From Rhodospirillaceae bacterium (lineage in GTDB: Bacteria > Pseudomonadota > Alphaproteobacteria > UBA6615), in NCBI GenBank assembly GCA_002724635.1, contig PBPM01000001.1:44242-77181 (forward strand): a DNA stretch of 32,940 nucleotides, read 5' to 3'. The number at the start of each line of letters is the position of its first letter. Within the stretch, counting starts at the first letter, position 1. The position numbers and the translations under genes are program-made. The notes below the pieces were generated by a model. It ran no database searches, was not told the origin of the DNA, and saw only the letters and a program-made list of their open reading frames with translations. Shown piece by piece: positions 1-8,824 of this stretch.

Positions 1-326
1 TGGCGCCGCAGCTCAGCCCGAACAAGACCTGGGCCGGCGCCTTGGGCGCCATCCTGTTTGCGCTCGCGACGGCCGCGCTGCTGGCCCGGATCGTCGACCT
101 GCCGCCCGAACCCGCGCTGCTGGTCGCGGCCTGCCTGAGCATCGCGACTCAGGCGGGTGACCTGTTCGAATCCTGGCTTAAGCGCCGGTTCGATATAAAG
201 GATTCAGGGACACTCATTCCTGGCCATGGCGGTGTACTCGACCGGGTCGACGGCTTACTGTTCGCCGCGCCTGTCCTAGCGCTAATTGTCCTGCTTACCG
301 GAGCGGATTTCATTTCATGGCGTTGA
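1..326 (+). CDS. cdsA: Phosphatidate cytidylyltransferase, 3' part (CDP-diglyceride synthase)
   Basis: This inner-membrane enzyme makes CDP-diacylglycerol from CTP and phosphatidate, the precursor of all membrane phospholipids. The gene enters from the left edge, so only the last ~107 codons are present (frame starting at base 3). The visible part begins with the family motif SPNKTWAGALGA, followed by two hydrophobic stretches. It then carries the C-terminal signature, SWLKRRFDIKDSGTLIPGHG continuing into GVLDRVDG, with its conserved Lys-Asp, His-Gly-Gly and Asp-Arg-x-Asp residues. The stop lies 10 bases inside dxr, which suggests translational coupling. In many alphaproteobacteria uppS-cdsA-dxr-rseP-bamA form one operon, and this arrangement matches. 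Identification is firm; the N-terminus is outside the window. Confidence 0.95.
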   Translation, partial: APQLSPNKTWAGALGAILFALATAALLARIVDLPPEPALLVAACLSIATQAGDLFESWLKRRFDIKDSGTLIPGHGGVLDRVDGLLFAAPVLALIVLLTGADFISWR

Positions 327-1510
327 GCGAGATCGATCAGCCGTCCCACGGAAATGCCCGCCGTATCTCGATCCTCGGCGCGACCGGGTCTATCGGCAAG
401 AGCACGACGGACCTGATCCGGCGCAACCGGGAACGATTCGACGTCGTGGCGCTGACAGCGAACCGAAAGGCTGAAGAACTTGCAGCGCTGGCGATCGAGT
501 TCGATGCCGAGCTGGCCGTCGTGGCCGACCCGGATGCCTATCCGGCCCTGCGCGAAGCGCTGGCCGGCACCCAGACGGAGGCCGCAGTGGGACACGAGGC
601 CCTCACGCAAGCCGCTGGTGTTGACGCGGACCTGATCGTCGCGGGGATCGTCGGGGCGGCGGGCCTGGATTCCACGATGGCGGCCTTGGGGCAGGGATCG
701 CTCGTCGCCCTGGCCAACAAGGAAAGCCTGGTCTGCGCCGGCGATCTTGTGCTGGCGGAGATGCAGGCGTCGGGCGCGCGGTTGCTGCCGCTCGATTCCG
801 AACACAATGCGATCTTCCAGGTTTTCGAGAGCGAGAATGCGGGCGATGTCGAGAAGCTGATCCTGACGGCCTCGGGCGGGCCGTTCCGGACCCGGTCGCG
901 CGCGCAGATGGCGGCGGCGACGCCCGACCAGGCCGTCGCGCATCCGAACTGGGACATGGGCCATAAGATCTCGGTCGATTCCGCGACGATGATGAACAAG
1001 GGCCTTGAACTGATCGAGGCGGCCTATCTCTTCCCCGTGGCGGCGGAGGACATCGAGGTACTCGTCCATCCGCAGTCGGTCGTGCACTCGATGGTCGCTT
1101 ATGTGGACGGCTCGGTCCTCGCGCAACTGGGGCCGCCGGACATGCGGGTGCCGATCGCACATGCGCTCGCTTGGCCGGCGCGAATGGAGAGCGCAGTCAC
1201 GCGCCTGGACCTGGCGGCGGTCGGGTCGCTGGAGTTCTCCGCGCCGGACGATGAGCGTTTCCCTGCCATCCCGCTCGCGCGCGCCGCGCTCATGGCAGGC
1301 AGGGGGGCAACCGTGATCCTCAACGCCGCGAACGAGGTCGCGGTCGAGAGTTTCCTCGATGCTCGGATCGGGTTCCTCGATATTGCCGAGACAGTCGCCC
1401 GGGTCCTGGATCGCGTGGAGGGTTTTGAGATCGCCTCGCTGGAGGATTTCCGGTCGCTCGATCGTGAAAGCCGCGAAATCGCTAAAAACCTTGTAAAATC
1501 TGCTTCTTAA
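317..1510 (+). CDS. dxr: 1-deoxy-D-xylulose 5-phosphate reductoisomerase
   Basis: This cytoplasmic enzyme converts DXP to 2-C-methyl-D-erythritol 4-phosphate with NADPH, the committed step of the non-mevalonate isoprenoid pathway. The 397-residue length matches the family (E. coli 398). The NADPH-binding GATGSIG is at residues 21-27 and NKES at 134-137. The metal ligands fall in LPLDSEHNA at 157-165. SGGPFR (186-191) and the active-site segment NWDMGHKISVDSATMMNKG (211-229) are intact. The ATG at 317 overlaps the end of cdsA by 10 bases, as expected for a coupled gene. Isoprenoid output feeds undecaprenyl phosphate and quinones, fitting the surrounding envelope genes. Nothing is unusual. Confidence 0.98.
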   Translation: MALSEIDQPSHGNARRISILGATGSIGKSTTDLIRRNRERFDVVALTANRKAEELAALAIEFDAELAVVADPDAYPALREALAGTQTEAAVGHEALTQAAGVDADLIVAGIVGAAGLDSTMAALGQGSLVALANKESLVCAGDLVLAEMQASGARLLPLDSEHNAIFQVFESENAGDVEKLILTASGGPFRTRSRAQMAAATPDQAVAHPNWDMGHKISVDSATMMNKGLELIEAAYLFPVAAEDIEVLVHPQSVVHSMVAYVDGSVLAQLGPPDMRVPIAHALAWPARMESAVTRLDLAAVGSLEFSAPDDERFPAIPLARAALMAGRGATVILNAANEVAVESFLDARIGFLDIAETVARVLDRVEGFEIASLEDFRSLDRESREIAKNLVKSAS

Positions 1511-1570
1511 CGCCACTTCAAGCATTGCCGGTCAAACTGCTGGCAGGCAACTGACAAGGAATGGTGCCGC

Positions 1571-2689
1571 ATGGGCGGTCTGCTCGGACCGATATTCTGG
1601 GGCCTGGTGGTTCTGACGCCGCTCGTGTTCGTGCACGAGTTCGGCCACTACTGGTTCGCGCGGCGCGCCGGCGTGCGCGTCGAGGTGTTCTCCGTCGGCT
1701 TCGGGCGCGAGCTGTTTGGATACACCGATCGCGCCGGCACGCGCTGGAAGTTCAGCCTCATCCCGTTCGGCGGGTACGTAAAGATGTTCGGCCAGAGCGA
1801 TCTCGGCCCGGACGATGACGGGGCGGAGATGACTGCGGCGGAACGCGCGGTCGCGTTCCATCACAAGAAACTGTCCCAGAAGACGGCGATCGTCGCCGCC
1901 GGCCCGCTGGCGAACATCATCTTCGCGATCGGAATCTTCACGATCCTGTTTGCCACCGCGGGCCAGCCGTTCACGCCGGCCAAGGTCTCGGAGGTGATCC
2001 CCGGATCGGCTGCGGAGACCGCGGGCCTCCAGCCGGGTGACGAGTTCCTCGAGGTGGCGGGGCGTACGATCGCCCGTTTCGAGGAGGTGCAGCAGCTCAT
2101 CCGGCTGCACCCCGGTATTCCCGTAGATATCGTGGTCGATCGCGAGGGGCGCGAGCTGGACCTGGTGGCGACACCGCAAGTGAGCGTCCTGCCGGACGGG
2201 CTCGGCGACGAGGCGCGCATCGGAGTCCTCGGTGTGCGCGGTCTCGAACGCGCGTTCGAACGCCACAGCGTACCCGCCGCGGCCTGGCAGGGCATGCGCG
2301 AAACCGTGCGCCTGGTCTCGGTCACCGTCACCGCGATCGGACAGATTTTCGGCGGCGAGCGCAGCGCGAAGGAACTGGGCGGACCGGTGCGAATCGCACA
2401 GATGTCCGATAGTGCTGCCGACGCCGGAGTCTCTACGCTGGTGATGATCGCCGCGTTCCTTTCGATCAATCTCGGCCTGATAAACTTGCTCCCGATTCCA
2501 CTCCTAGATGGTGGACATCTTCTGTTCTACGCCTACGAAGCTACGTTCAGACGTCCGCCGGGACGCTGGGCACAGGAGTTCGGGATGAAAATCGGGCTGG
2601 TTTTCGTCATTGGGCTCATGCTATTCGCCACATTCAACGATATTGCCCGTCTTTCCTTCGTGCAGCGTTTGGTAACGCTGTTCACCTGA
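1571..2689 (+). CDS. rseP: Site-2 intramembrane zinc metalloprotease RseP
   Basis: RseP-family proteases cut anti-sigma factors and signal-peptide remnants inside the inner membrane. The zinc motif HEFGH is at residues 22-26 in the first membrane helix, and the second metal-ligand motif NLLPIPLLDGG is at 305-315. Hydrophobic segments lie near 7-30, 105-130, 290-312 and 338-356. One PDZ domain is visible (about 130-205, with GSAAETAGLQPGDEFLEV). The 372-residue length fits the single-PDZ alphaproteobacterial form rather than the two-PDZ E. coli protein. AAGGA at 1556-1560 lies about ten bases before the chosen ATG, and an earlier ATG at 1561 is out of frame. The gene sits between dxr and bamA, as in most proteobacteria. 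Confidence 0.97.
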   Translation: MGGLLGPIFWGLVVLTPLVFVHEFGHYWFARRAGVRVEVFSVGFGRELFGYTDRAGTRWKFSLIPFGGYVKMFGQSDLGPDDDGAEMTAAERAVAFHHKKLSQKTAIVAAGPLANIIFAIGIFTILFATAGQPFTPAKVSEVIPGSAAETAGLQPGDEFLEVAGRTIARFEEVQQLIRLHPGIPVDIVVDREGRELDLVATPQVSVLPDGLGDEARIGVLGVRGLERAFERHSVPAAAWQGMRETVRLVSVTVTAIGQIFGGERSAKELGGPVRIAQMSDSAADAGVSTLVMIAAFLSINLGLINLLPIPLLDGGHLLFYAYEATFRRPPGRWAQEFGMKIGLVFVIGLMLFATFNDIARLSFVQRLVTLFT

Positions 2690-2747
2690 TCCTAAGGGTC
2701 TGACGAATAAGGGATAAGCGGGCGGCCGAAAGAATAGGGACGAGGGC

Positions 2748-5048
2748 GTGTTGGTCCGCACCATTAAGGTTGTTTTGGCGGTCTTGCTGACTGGCGTGGT
2801 CTTCGCCATGTTTGCGACGATCCAGCCTTTGGAAGCTCAGTCGCGGTTTGGGACCGTGGTGGAGGAAATCCGCGTCGTTGGCACCCAGCGTATCGATCCG
2901 TCAACTGTTAACGCCTACATGCAGATCAAGCCAGGCGAACGCTATGATCCGGCGAAGGTTGATGAATCCCTGAAGACCCTTTTCAACACCGGTCTGTTTG
3001 CCGACGTTATCCTGCGTCGCGAGGGCGACGCGTTGGTTGTGCAGGTGGTTGAAAACCCGATCATCAATCGCATTGCGTTCGAGGGCAATCGCAAGATCGA
3101 AGATGAGGGGCTGTTGGCCGAAGTGTCTCTGCGCCCGCGGGTCGTCTACACACGCACCAAGGTCCAGGGTGACGTGCAGCGCCTACTCGATATTTACCGT
3201 CGCGCGGGCCGGTTCGCCGCCACGGTCGACCCCAAGGTTATTCAATTGCCGGATAACCGTGTCGACCTCGTCTTCGAGATCGGCGAGGGGGGCAAGACGG
3301 GTATCCGCGCGATCAACTTCATCGGCAACAAGGAATTCTCCGATGGGGATCTGCGCGAGACGATCCAGACGGCCGAGACCGCTTTCTATAAGTTTTTGTC
3401 GAGCAACGACACCTACGACCCGGACCGGCTCTCTTTCGACCGTGAACTTTTGCGGCGATTTTATCTGTCCGAAGGTTATGCGGACTTTCGCGTTGTCTCG
3501 GCGATTGCTGAACTGACCGAGGACAGGGACGATTTCATCGTGACGTTCACCGTTGACGAGGGGCCGCAATATGATTTCGGTAGCCTTGAGGTCCGCAGCC
3601 AGTTGCGCGGTGTCAAAGGGACGGAACTTAACGGCCTGATCACGGCTGACACCGGAGATACATATAATGCCGACGAAGTTGAAGCGACGGTCCAGTCGGT
3701 CACCGAAGCTCTGGGCGAACGAGGGTTTGCCTTCGTCGATGTGCGCCCGAGGGTGAATCGTGACCGCGATGCGCGCACGATCGATGTGACCTATGAGGTG
3801 CGTGAGGGGCCGCGCGTCTTCGTTCAACGTATAGATATTGCCGGCAATGTGCGGACTCTGGACAAGGTCATCCGACGTGAATTTACTATCGTTGAAGGCG
3901 ATGCATTCAATACGGCGAAGCTGCGTCGCACGCGTCAACGCCTTCAGGACCTCGGATTCTTCTCGCGTGTCGACATCAACAACACGCCGGGAAGCGAGAA
4001 CGACCGTACGATTGTTAGTGTCGATGTGGAAGAGCAGTCCACGGGCGAATTGTCGATCGGTGCCGGGTTCTCTTCATCCGCAGGCGTGCTCACCGACCTG
4101 TCCCTGCGTGAGCGTAATCTGCTCGGCCGCGGCCAGGATCTGCGGATCAGCACCACGCTTGCTGCCAAGCAGCAGCAGCTCGATCTTAGCTTCACGGAGC
4201 CCTATTTCTTAAATCGTGAGATTGCCGCGGGCTTTGATTTATTCATTCGGAAGACGGACTTCAGTGATCGAAGCTCATTTGAACAGGATGAGGCCGGCTT
4301 CGGAATGCGCGCGGGGTATAATTTGACAGAACGCCTGCGTCACACGGCGCGCTACCGTTTTAAACGCGATAGTATTGACGACATTCAGTCGGATGCGTCC
4401 GACGTGATCAAGGCGCAGCAAGGCGCTTTCACGACGTCAGCGATCGAGAACGACTTCTTCTTCGATTCTCTCGACCGCCGATTCGATCCGACCGATGGGT
4501 ATTCCTTTTCTTATAGAATCGATCTGGCCGGACTCGGGGGATCGGAAAGATTCGTCCGCAACGAAGTAGGCGCGAACTATTTCACTCCGATATTTGGAAC
4601 ATCCCTTGTTGGTAGTCTCGAGGGCGAAGCCGGTATTCTAAGTTCCCTCGAGGATGATGAGACGAGAGTGGCCGAAAGATTCTTCTTGGGTGGTAGCCGT
4701 CTGCGCGGCTTTTTATCCGGCGGCGTAGGGCCGCGTGATCTGCGCACAGGTGATGCTATCGGCGGGCATAAATACTACCGAGGCTCTGCGGAGCTTGGTT
4801 TCCCGCTCGGGCTGCCTGAAGAGTTCGATATCAAGGGCGCGCTGTTCAGTGACGTGGGAAGTGCTTGGGGTAATGACGACCCGTTTTTGGATATAGCGGA
4901 CGATGCAAGCTTGCGGGCATCGCTGGGTATTGGCTTGGCGTGGGGATCGCCGGTCGGGCCGGTGCGCTTTAACCTGTCCCGCGCGTTGATGAAGGAAGAT
5001 TATGATAAAACCGAGTTCTTCAGTTTCAATTTTGGAACTCGGTTCTAA
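2748..5048 (+). CDS. bamA: Outer membrane protein assembly factor BamA
   Basis: BamA folds and inserts beta-barrel proteins into the outer membrane. The 766-residue product starts with a signal peptide (hydrophobic 8-25, probable cleavage after LEAQ near 32). A series of POTRA repeats follows to about residue 430, then a C-terminal 16-strand barrel (Omp85 family). The conserved loop-6 motif appears as LRGF at 652-655, and the protein ends in Phe (FNFGTRF), the usual barrel C-terminal signal. The start is GTG, chosen because a purine-rich stretch (AGGGACGAGG) precedes it and it gives a complete signal peptide. Codon use in the barrel half (about 4190-4900) is visibly more AT-rich than in neighbouring genes, a common feature of variable barrel loops and not by itself a sign of transfer. 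Confidence 0.98.
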   Translation: MLVRTIKVVLAVLLTGVVFAMFATIQPLEAQSRFGTVVEEIRVVGTQRIDPSTVNAYMQIKPGERYDPAKVDESLKTLFNTGLFADVILRREGDALVVQVVENPIINRIAFEGNRKIEDEGLLAEVSLRPRVVYTRTKVQGDVQRLLDIYRRAGRFAATVDPKVIQLPDNRVDLVFEIGEGGKTGIRAINFIGNKEFSDGDLRETIQTAETAFYKFLSSNDTYDPDRLSFDRELLRRFYLSEGYADFRVVSAIAELTEDRDDFIVTFTVDEGPQYDFGSLEVRSQLRGVKGTELNGLITADTGDTYNADEVEATVQSVTEALGERGFAFVDVRPRVNRDRDARTIDVTYEVREGPRVFVQRIDIAGNVRTLDKVIRREFTIVEGDAFNTAKLRRTRQRLQDLGFFSRVDINNTPGSENDRTIVSVDVEEQSTGELSIGAGFSSSAGVLTDLSLRERNLLGRGQDLRISTTLAAKQQQLDLSFTEPYFLNREIAAGFDLFIRKTDFSDRSSFEQDEAGFGMRAGYNLTERLRHTARYRFKRDSIDDIQSDASDVIKAQQGAFTTSAIENDFFFDSLDRRFDPTDGYSFSYRIDLAGLGGSERFVRNEVGANYFTPIFGTSLVGSLEGEAGILSSLEDDETRVAERFFLGGSRLRGFLSGGVGPRDLRTGDAIGGHKYYRGSAELGFPLGLPEEFDIKGALFSDVGSAWGNDDPFLDIADDASLRASLGIGLAWGSPVGPVRFNLSRALMKEDYDKTEFFSFNFGTRF

Positions 5049-5061
5049 TGGAGTGTAATGC

Positions 5062-5649
5062 ATGAGGATGCAACGCCTTGTCGCGACGATGCTGCTGACG
5101 ACAGGAATCTCTTTGACGGTTCCCGCTTTTGCGCAGGGTATCGAGAAGCCGCCCGTACCCTCGATCGCAATCATCGATGTCGACAAGATCATGCGCGGCT
5201 CCATGGCAGTGAAGTCGGCGCGGACGCAGATCGATGAAATCGCTGGGAATCTGCAGGAGCAGATTGCGACAGAAGAGGAAACGTTGCGGTCCGAAGAGCA
5301 GCAGTTGCAACAGCAGCGGGCGCTTCTCACGCCTGATGTGTACACGGATCGTCGCCAGAGATTGCAGGCACGCGCGGCAACGCTGCAGCAACGTGCCCGC
5401 TCGCTGCGCCAGACCCTCGATCGCGGAATGGCTCAAACGATGCAGCGTATCCAGCTCGTTCTATTCGATGAGGTCGGCAAGCTCGCCGAGGAAATTGGGG
5501 TCAATCTTGTCTTGCCACGCTCCCAGATCGTTGTCGCATTCGATTCCTTCGATATCAGCGACAAGGCACTCAAACGCCTGAATGAACGGCTTTCGGAGAT
5601 CGAGATCTCGATGCAGCAAGAGGAACCGGGCTCGCCCGCGCCAAGGTAA
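5062..5649 (+). CDS. skp: Periplasmic chaperone OmpH/Skp
   Basis: OmpH/Skp proteins hold unfolded outer-membrane proteins in the periplasm and hand them to the Bam complex. The 195-residue product has a signal peptide (hydrophobic 6-20, likely cleavage after PAFA at 24). It then has a short beta segment containing IAIIDVDKIMRGS, a long Gln/Glu/Arg-rich coiled coil (about 50-125) forming the tentacle arms, and a final strand region. It lies 13 bases after bamA, the usual partner position. A second in-frame ATG at 5068 is an equally possible start and would change the signal peptide by only two residues. Sequence identity within this family is low, so the call rests on architecture and context. 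Confidence 0.93.
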   Translation: MRMQRLVATMLLTTGISLTVPAFAQGIEKPPVPSIAIIDVDKIMRGSMAVKSARTQIDEIAGNLQEQIATEEETLRSEEQQLQQQRALLTPDVYTDRRQRLQARAATLQQRARSLRQTLDRGMAQTMQRIQLVLFDEVGKLAEEIGVNLVLPRSQIVVAFDSFDISDKALKRLNERLSEIEISMQQEEPGSPAPR

Positions 5650-5658
5650 GCCAGGCCG

Positions 5659-6681
5659 ATGGCTGATCCTCGTTTTTTTACGAACAAGGGACCGTTCTCT
5701 TTGGCCGCGCTGGCCGAGATTTCAGGCGCCATACTTGCCGACGGCGCGGATCCTGACCTCCTGATCGAGGATGTTGCACCGCTCGATGTGGCTGATGCGG
5801 GCCATATCAGTTTTCTGGACAACCGAAAGTATGTCCCAGCATTTGAGACTTCCAGCGCCGCCGCATGCATCGTGGCGCCAAATTTTGCCGACCGTGCGCC
5901 GGATGGCATGGCGCTGCTCTTGAGTGAAACGCCGTATCGCGGTTATGCCCAGATCGCTCACGCGTTCTATCCCGCTGATCCCGGCGCAGGTTCCGTGCAT
6001 GTCACAGCGTTTGTGGATGCGACCGCCGTGCTAGGCGCCGACGTAACGGTCGGGCAGAACGCCGTGATTGAGTCGGATGCGCACTTGGAAACGGGTGTGG
6101 TCGTCGAAGCGGGCGCTTTTGTCGGCCGTGGTGTTACGGTCGGTGCCGGCACGATGGTTGGTTTAGGGGCGAGCCTGTCTCATTGCGACATTGGCGCCAA
6201 TTGTCAGCTGCATCCTGGCGTGCGGATTGGTACTCGCGGTTTCGGTTTCGACATGTCGGCCGACGGGCATCTCGATGTACCACAGCTGGGACGCGTGATC
6301 GTGGGAGACAGCGTGGAGATCGGGGCGAACTCCACCATCGATCGTGGCGCCGGTCCGGATACTGTGATTGGCGATGGGTGCAAGATTGATAATCTGGTGC
6401 AGATCGGGCACAACGTCCGCTTGGGCAAGGGCTGTGTCGTCATCGCACAAGCCGGTGTTGCCGGCAGCGCGACGTTAGAAGATTTCGTCATTCTGGCGGC
6501 GCAATCCGGTGTTGCGGGGCACATCACGGTTGCGCCCGGTACACGACTAGCGGCACGCAGCGGATTGATGCGAGATTCCGAACCTCAGGCAAAACTGGCA
6601 GGTAACCCGGCCATCCCGGCCAAGGAATATTTTCGCCAGATGGCAGTCCTCGCAAAGATCACAAAGGATCGCTCACGTTAG
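5659..6681 (+). CDS. lpxD: UDP-3-O-(3-hydroxyacyl)glucosamine N-acyltransferase LpxD
   Basis: LpxD adds the second 3-hydroxyacyl chain to UDP-3-O-acyl-glucosamine in lipid A synthesis, using acyl-ACP. The 340 residues comprise an N-terminal uridine-binding domain (1-105) and a left-handed beta helix of hexapeptide repeats (about 110-330; [26 protein letters not shown]). The predicted catalytic His is H251 in QIGHNV, corresponding to His239 of E. coli LpxD. The ATG is nine bases after skp. The gene begins the lipid A cluster lpxD-fabZ-lpxA-lpxI-lpxB, where fabZ shares the 3-hydroxyacyl-ACP pool with LpxD and LpxA. Confidence 0.98.
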   Translation: MADPRFFTNKGPFSLAALAEISGAILADGADPDLLIEDVAPLDVADAGHISFLDNRKYVPAFETSSAAACIVAPNFADRAPDGMALLLSETPYRGYAQIAHAFYPADPGAGSVHVTAFVDATAVLGADVTVGQNAVIESDAHLETGVVVEAGAFVGRGVTVGAGTMVGLGASLSHCDIGANCQLHPGVRIGTRGFGFDMSADGHLDVPQLGRVIVGDSVEIGANSTIDRGAGPDTVIGDGCKIDNLVQIGHNVRLGKGCVVIAQAGVAGSATLEDFVILAAQSGVAGHITVAPGTRLAARSGLMRDSEPQAKLAGNPAIPAKEYFRQMAVLAKITKDRSR

Positions 6682-6706
6682 AATTCGGAGTGGAAACCGC
6701 CAGTTA

Positions 6707-7195
6707 GTGGATATGGATAAAAAGCTCGATCATACCCAGACAAACGATAATGCGCGCGAGGCAGTCGACATCCTCGAAGTGATGGAGATGATACCCCATC
6801 GTCAGCCCTTCCTGATGATCGATCGGGTCGAGGATATCGTCGTGCGGGAGCGAGCGACGGGCGTCAAGAATGTTACCATCAACGAGCCTTTTTTTCTGGG
6901 ACATTTCCCGGTCCGCCCGGTAATGCCCGGCGTGCTGATCATCGAAGCGATGGCACAGACGGCGGCCGTACTGGTTGTTGAAACGCTTGGGAAAGAAGCG
7001 CTGGGCAAGCTGGTCTATTTCATGACCATCGACAATGCGCGGTTCCGCAAGCCGGTCGTCCCCGGCGACCAGTTGAAGCTGTACGTGTCGATCCAGCGTC
7101 ATCGGGGCAATGTCTGGAAATTCGATGGCGAGGGCCGGGTTGGCGACACCGTCGTTGCCCAAGCGGCCTATTCGGCGATGATCATGGATTCCTAG
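6707..7195 (+). CDS. fabZ: 3-hydroxyacyl-ACP dehydratase FabZ
   Basis: FabZ dehydrates 3-hydroxyacyl-ACP in fatty acid elongation and so competes with the lipid A acyltransferases for the same substrate. The hot-dog fold protein has the catalytic His in GHFPVRPVMPG (H66) and Glu in LIIEAMAQ (E80), with the usual 14-residue spacing. IPHRQPFLMIDRV lies near 29-41. The start is uncertain: GTG at 6707 gives 162 residues and an ATG six bases later (6713) gives 160. No strong ribosome site favours either. The stop codon TAG directly abuts the lpxA ATG. Position between lpxD and lpxA is conserved across proteobacteria. Confidence 0.97.
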   Translation: MDMDKKLDHTQTNDNAREAVDILEVMEMIPHRQPFLMIDRVEDIVVRERATGVKNVTINEPFFLGHFPVRPVMPGVLIIEAMAQTAAVLVVETLGKEALGKLVYFMTIDNARFRKPVVPGDQLKLYVSIQRHRGNVWKFDGEGRVGDTVVAQAAYSAMIMDS

Positions 7196-7996
7196 ATGAA
7201 CGATATTCACTCCACGGCGGTCGTTGAGGACGGAGCGAAGATCGGGGCGGATGTTCGGATCGGCCCCTACTGCATAATTGGGGAGGGCGTCGATCTTTCG
7301 GATCGCGTCCACTTGCATAGCCACGTTGTCGTGAGTGGGCACACGCAGATCGGCGCGGAGACCGAGATCTATCCGTTTGCGTCGATTGGGCTGCCGCCGC
7401 AGGATTTGAAGTTTGCCGGCGAGGATTCCGAACTGCGTATCGGCGCCCGCACCCAGATCCGCGAACACGTTACAATGAATCCCGGTACCTCGGGGGGCGG
7501 GCTAATAACCAGCGTTGGTGATGATTGCCTGTTTATGGTTGGCTCTCATGTCGCCCATGATTGTCGAGTGGGCAACAATGTAATTTTAGCCAATAACGCC
7601 ACTCTCGCAGGTCATGTTCATGTCGGCGACTTCGCGATCATCGGCGGCCTATCGGCCATTCACCAGTTCGTGCGGATCGGCGCGCATGCGATGGTCGGCG
7701 GTATGTCGGGGGTCGAGCATGACCTGATCCCCTATGGATCGGCTATGGGGGAGCGTGCACGCCTGCGCGGCCTGAACCTCGTTGGGCTGCAGCGCCGGGA
7801 CTTCTCGCGTGACGATATTCAGCACCTGCGCACGGCCTATCGACTTCTGTTCGCTCAGGAGGGCACGATGCAGGAACGTGTCGACGGCGTCGTAGAGCTT
7901 TATGCCGACAATGAGGGGGTGATGGAGATCGTCAATTTCGTACGCGAGGAAACCTCGCGCGCCGTGCTCCAGCCCAAATCCACGAATGACACCTAA
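7196..7996 (+). CDS. lpxA: UDP-N-acetylglucosamine O-acyltransferase LpxA
   Basis: LpxA performs the first acylation of lipid A synthesis, moving a 3-hydroxyacyl chain from ACP to UDP-GlcNAc in the cytoplasm. The 266 residues (E. coli 262) form a beta helix of hexapeptide repeats followed by a C-terminal helical domain from about 190. The catalytic His is H121 in HVAHDC. GSAMGERARLRGLNLVGLQR marks the family-specific junction into the helical region. The ATG immediately follows the fabZ stop, and the 3' end overlaps lpxI by 11 bases, so both junctions look translationally coupled. Confidence 0.98.
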   Translation: MNDIHSTAVVEDGAKIGADVRIGPYCIIGEGVDLSDRVHLHSHVVVSGHTQIGAETEIYPFASIGLPPQDLKFAGEDSELRIGARTQIREHVTMNPGTSGGGLITSVGDDCLFMVGSHVAHDCRVGNNVILANNATLAGHVHVGDFAIIGGLSAIHQFVRIGAHAMVGGMSGVEHDLIPYGSAMGERARLRGLNLVGLQRRDFSRDDIQHLRTAYRLLFAQEGTMQERVDGVVELYADNEGVMEIVNFVREETSRAVLQPKSTNDT

Positions 7997-8822
7997 GCTC
8001 GGGATTCTCGCTGGCGGCGGGCCCTTGCCGGGACATTTGATTGAGGCCTGCCGGGCAATGGACCGGCCGGTCTTTGTGATTGCCTTCGAAGGGCAGGCCG
8101 ATCCGGATGTGGTTGGTGATGCCCCGCACGCTTGGGTGCGGCTCGGAGCGGCGGATGATGCGCTCGGTCGGTTGCGGGCTGAGGGGGTCGAGGAAATTGT
8201 CATGGCCGGCCCCGTGCGCCGTCCGACACTCAAGGAATTGCGGCCCGACCGTCGCGCGGCACGGTTTCTCGCCCGTGGGCTTCTGAACAAGGGAGATAAC
8301 GGCCTTCTAGGGGCCATCGTGCGCACCCTTGAGGAGGAAGAGGGATTTCGGGTTGTCGGTGCGGCCGCCGTCCTGAACGAATTGCGTGCGCCCGAAGGGC
8401 CCTTCGGCGGTTTCGAGCCCGATGCGGGGGCAACCGATGACATCGCACATGGCATACGTGTGTTGAACGCCATGGGACATCTGGACATCGGCCAGGCTGC
8501 GGTAGTCCAGCACGGGATCGTACTCGGCCTTGAGGCGGCGGAAGGCACGCGCGGGCTGCTTGAGCGTTGCGGCGGGTTGCGCCGCGAAGGGCGCGGTGGC
8601 GTTTTGGTGAAACTTCCAAAGCCCGGCCAGGAGATTCGCGCCGATATGCCAACGATCGGCCCGGATACGGTCGCGGATGCGATAGATGCCGGTCTCGCCG
8701 GTATTGCCGTGAGTGCGCAAAACACTCTGGTGTTAGACCAGCCGGGCCTAGTTTCGGCCGCGGACGCGGCGGGACTCTTCGTCGTCGGCGTTCGGCCGGA
8801 CGAATACCCAGCGAACAGGTGA
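7986..8822 (+). CDS. lpxI: UDP-2,3-diacylglucosamine diphosphatase LpxI
   Basis: LpxI (DUF1009 family) hydrolyses UDP-2,3-diacylglucosamine to lipid X and UMP. It replaces the unrelated LpxH in most alphaproteobacteria and was characterised in Caulobacter. The 278-residue product starts with GILAGGGPLPG (about 5-15), a family hallmark. It also contains VMAGPVRRPTLKELRPD, LNKGDNGLLGAIV and a C-terminal half with AVVQHGIVLGLEAAEGT. The gene overlaps lpxA by 11 bases and ends two bases before the chosen lpxB ATG. Reading lpxA-lpxI-lpxB gives three consecutive pathway functions (LpxC lies elsewhere). Confidence 0.96.
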   Translation: MTPKLGILAGGGPLPGHLIEACRAMDRPVFVIAFEGQADPDVVGDAPHAWVRLGAADDALGRLRAEGVEEIVMAGPVRRPTLKELRPDRRAARFLARGLLNKGDNGLLGAIVRTLEEEEGFRVVGAAAVLNELRAPEGPFGGFEPDAGATDDIAHGIRVLNAMGHLDIGQAAVVQHGIVLGLEAAEGTRGLLERCGGLRREGRGGVLVKLPKPGQEIRADMPTIGPDTVADAIDAGLAGIAVSAQNTLVLDQPGLVSAADAAGLFVVGVRPDEYPANR

Positions 8823-8824
8823 GC

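Noticed and set aside
149-1525. 458-codon open frame antisense to dxr
   Set aside because: Arg/His/Asp-rich translation without domains, fully opposite a well-supported dxr; a GC-rich shadow frame.
8567-8824. Upstream extension of the lpxB reading frame
   Set aside because: Overlaps lpxI completely and lacks similarity; LpxB proteins begin near the AGEPSGD motif.
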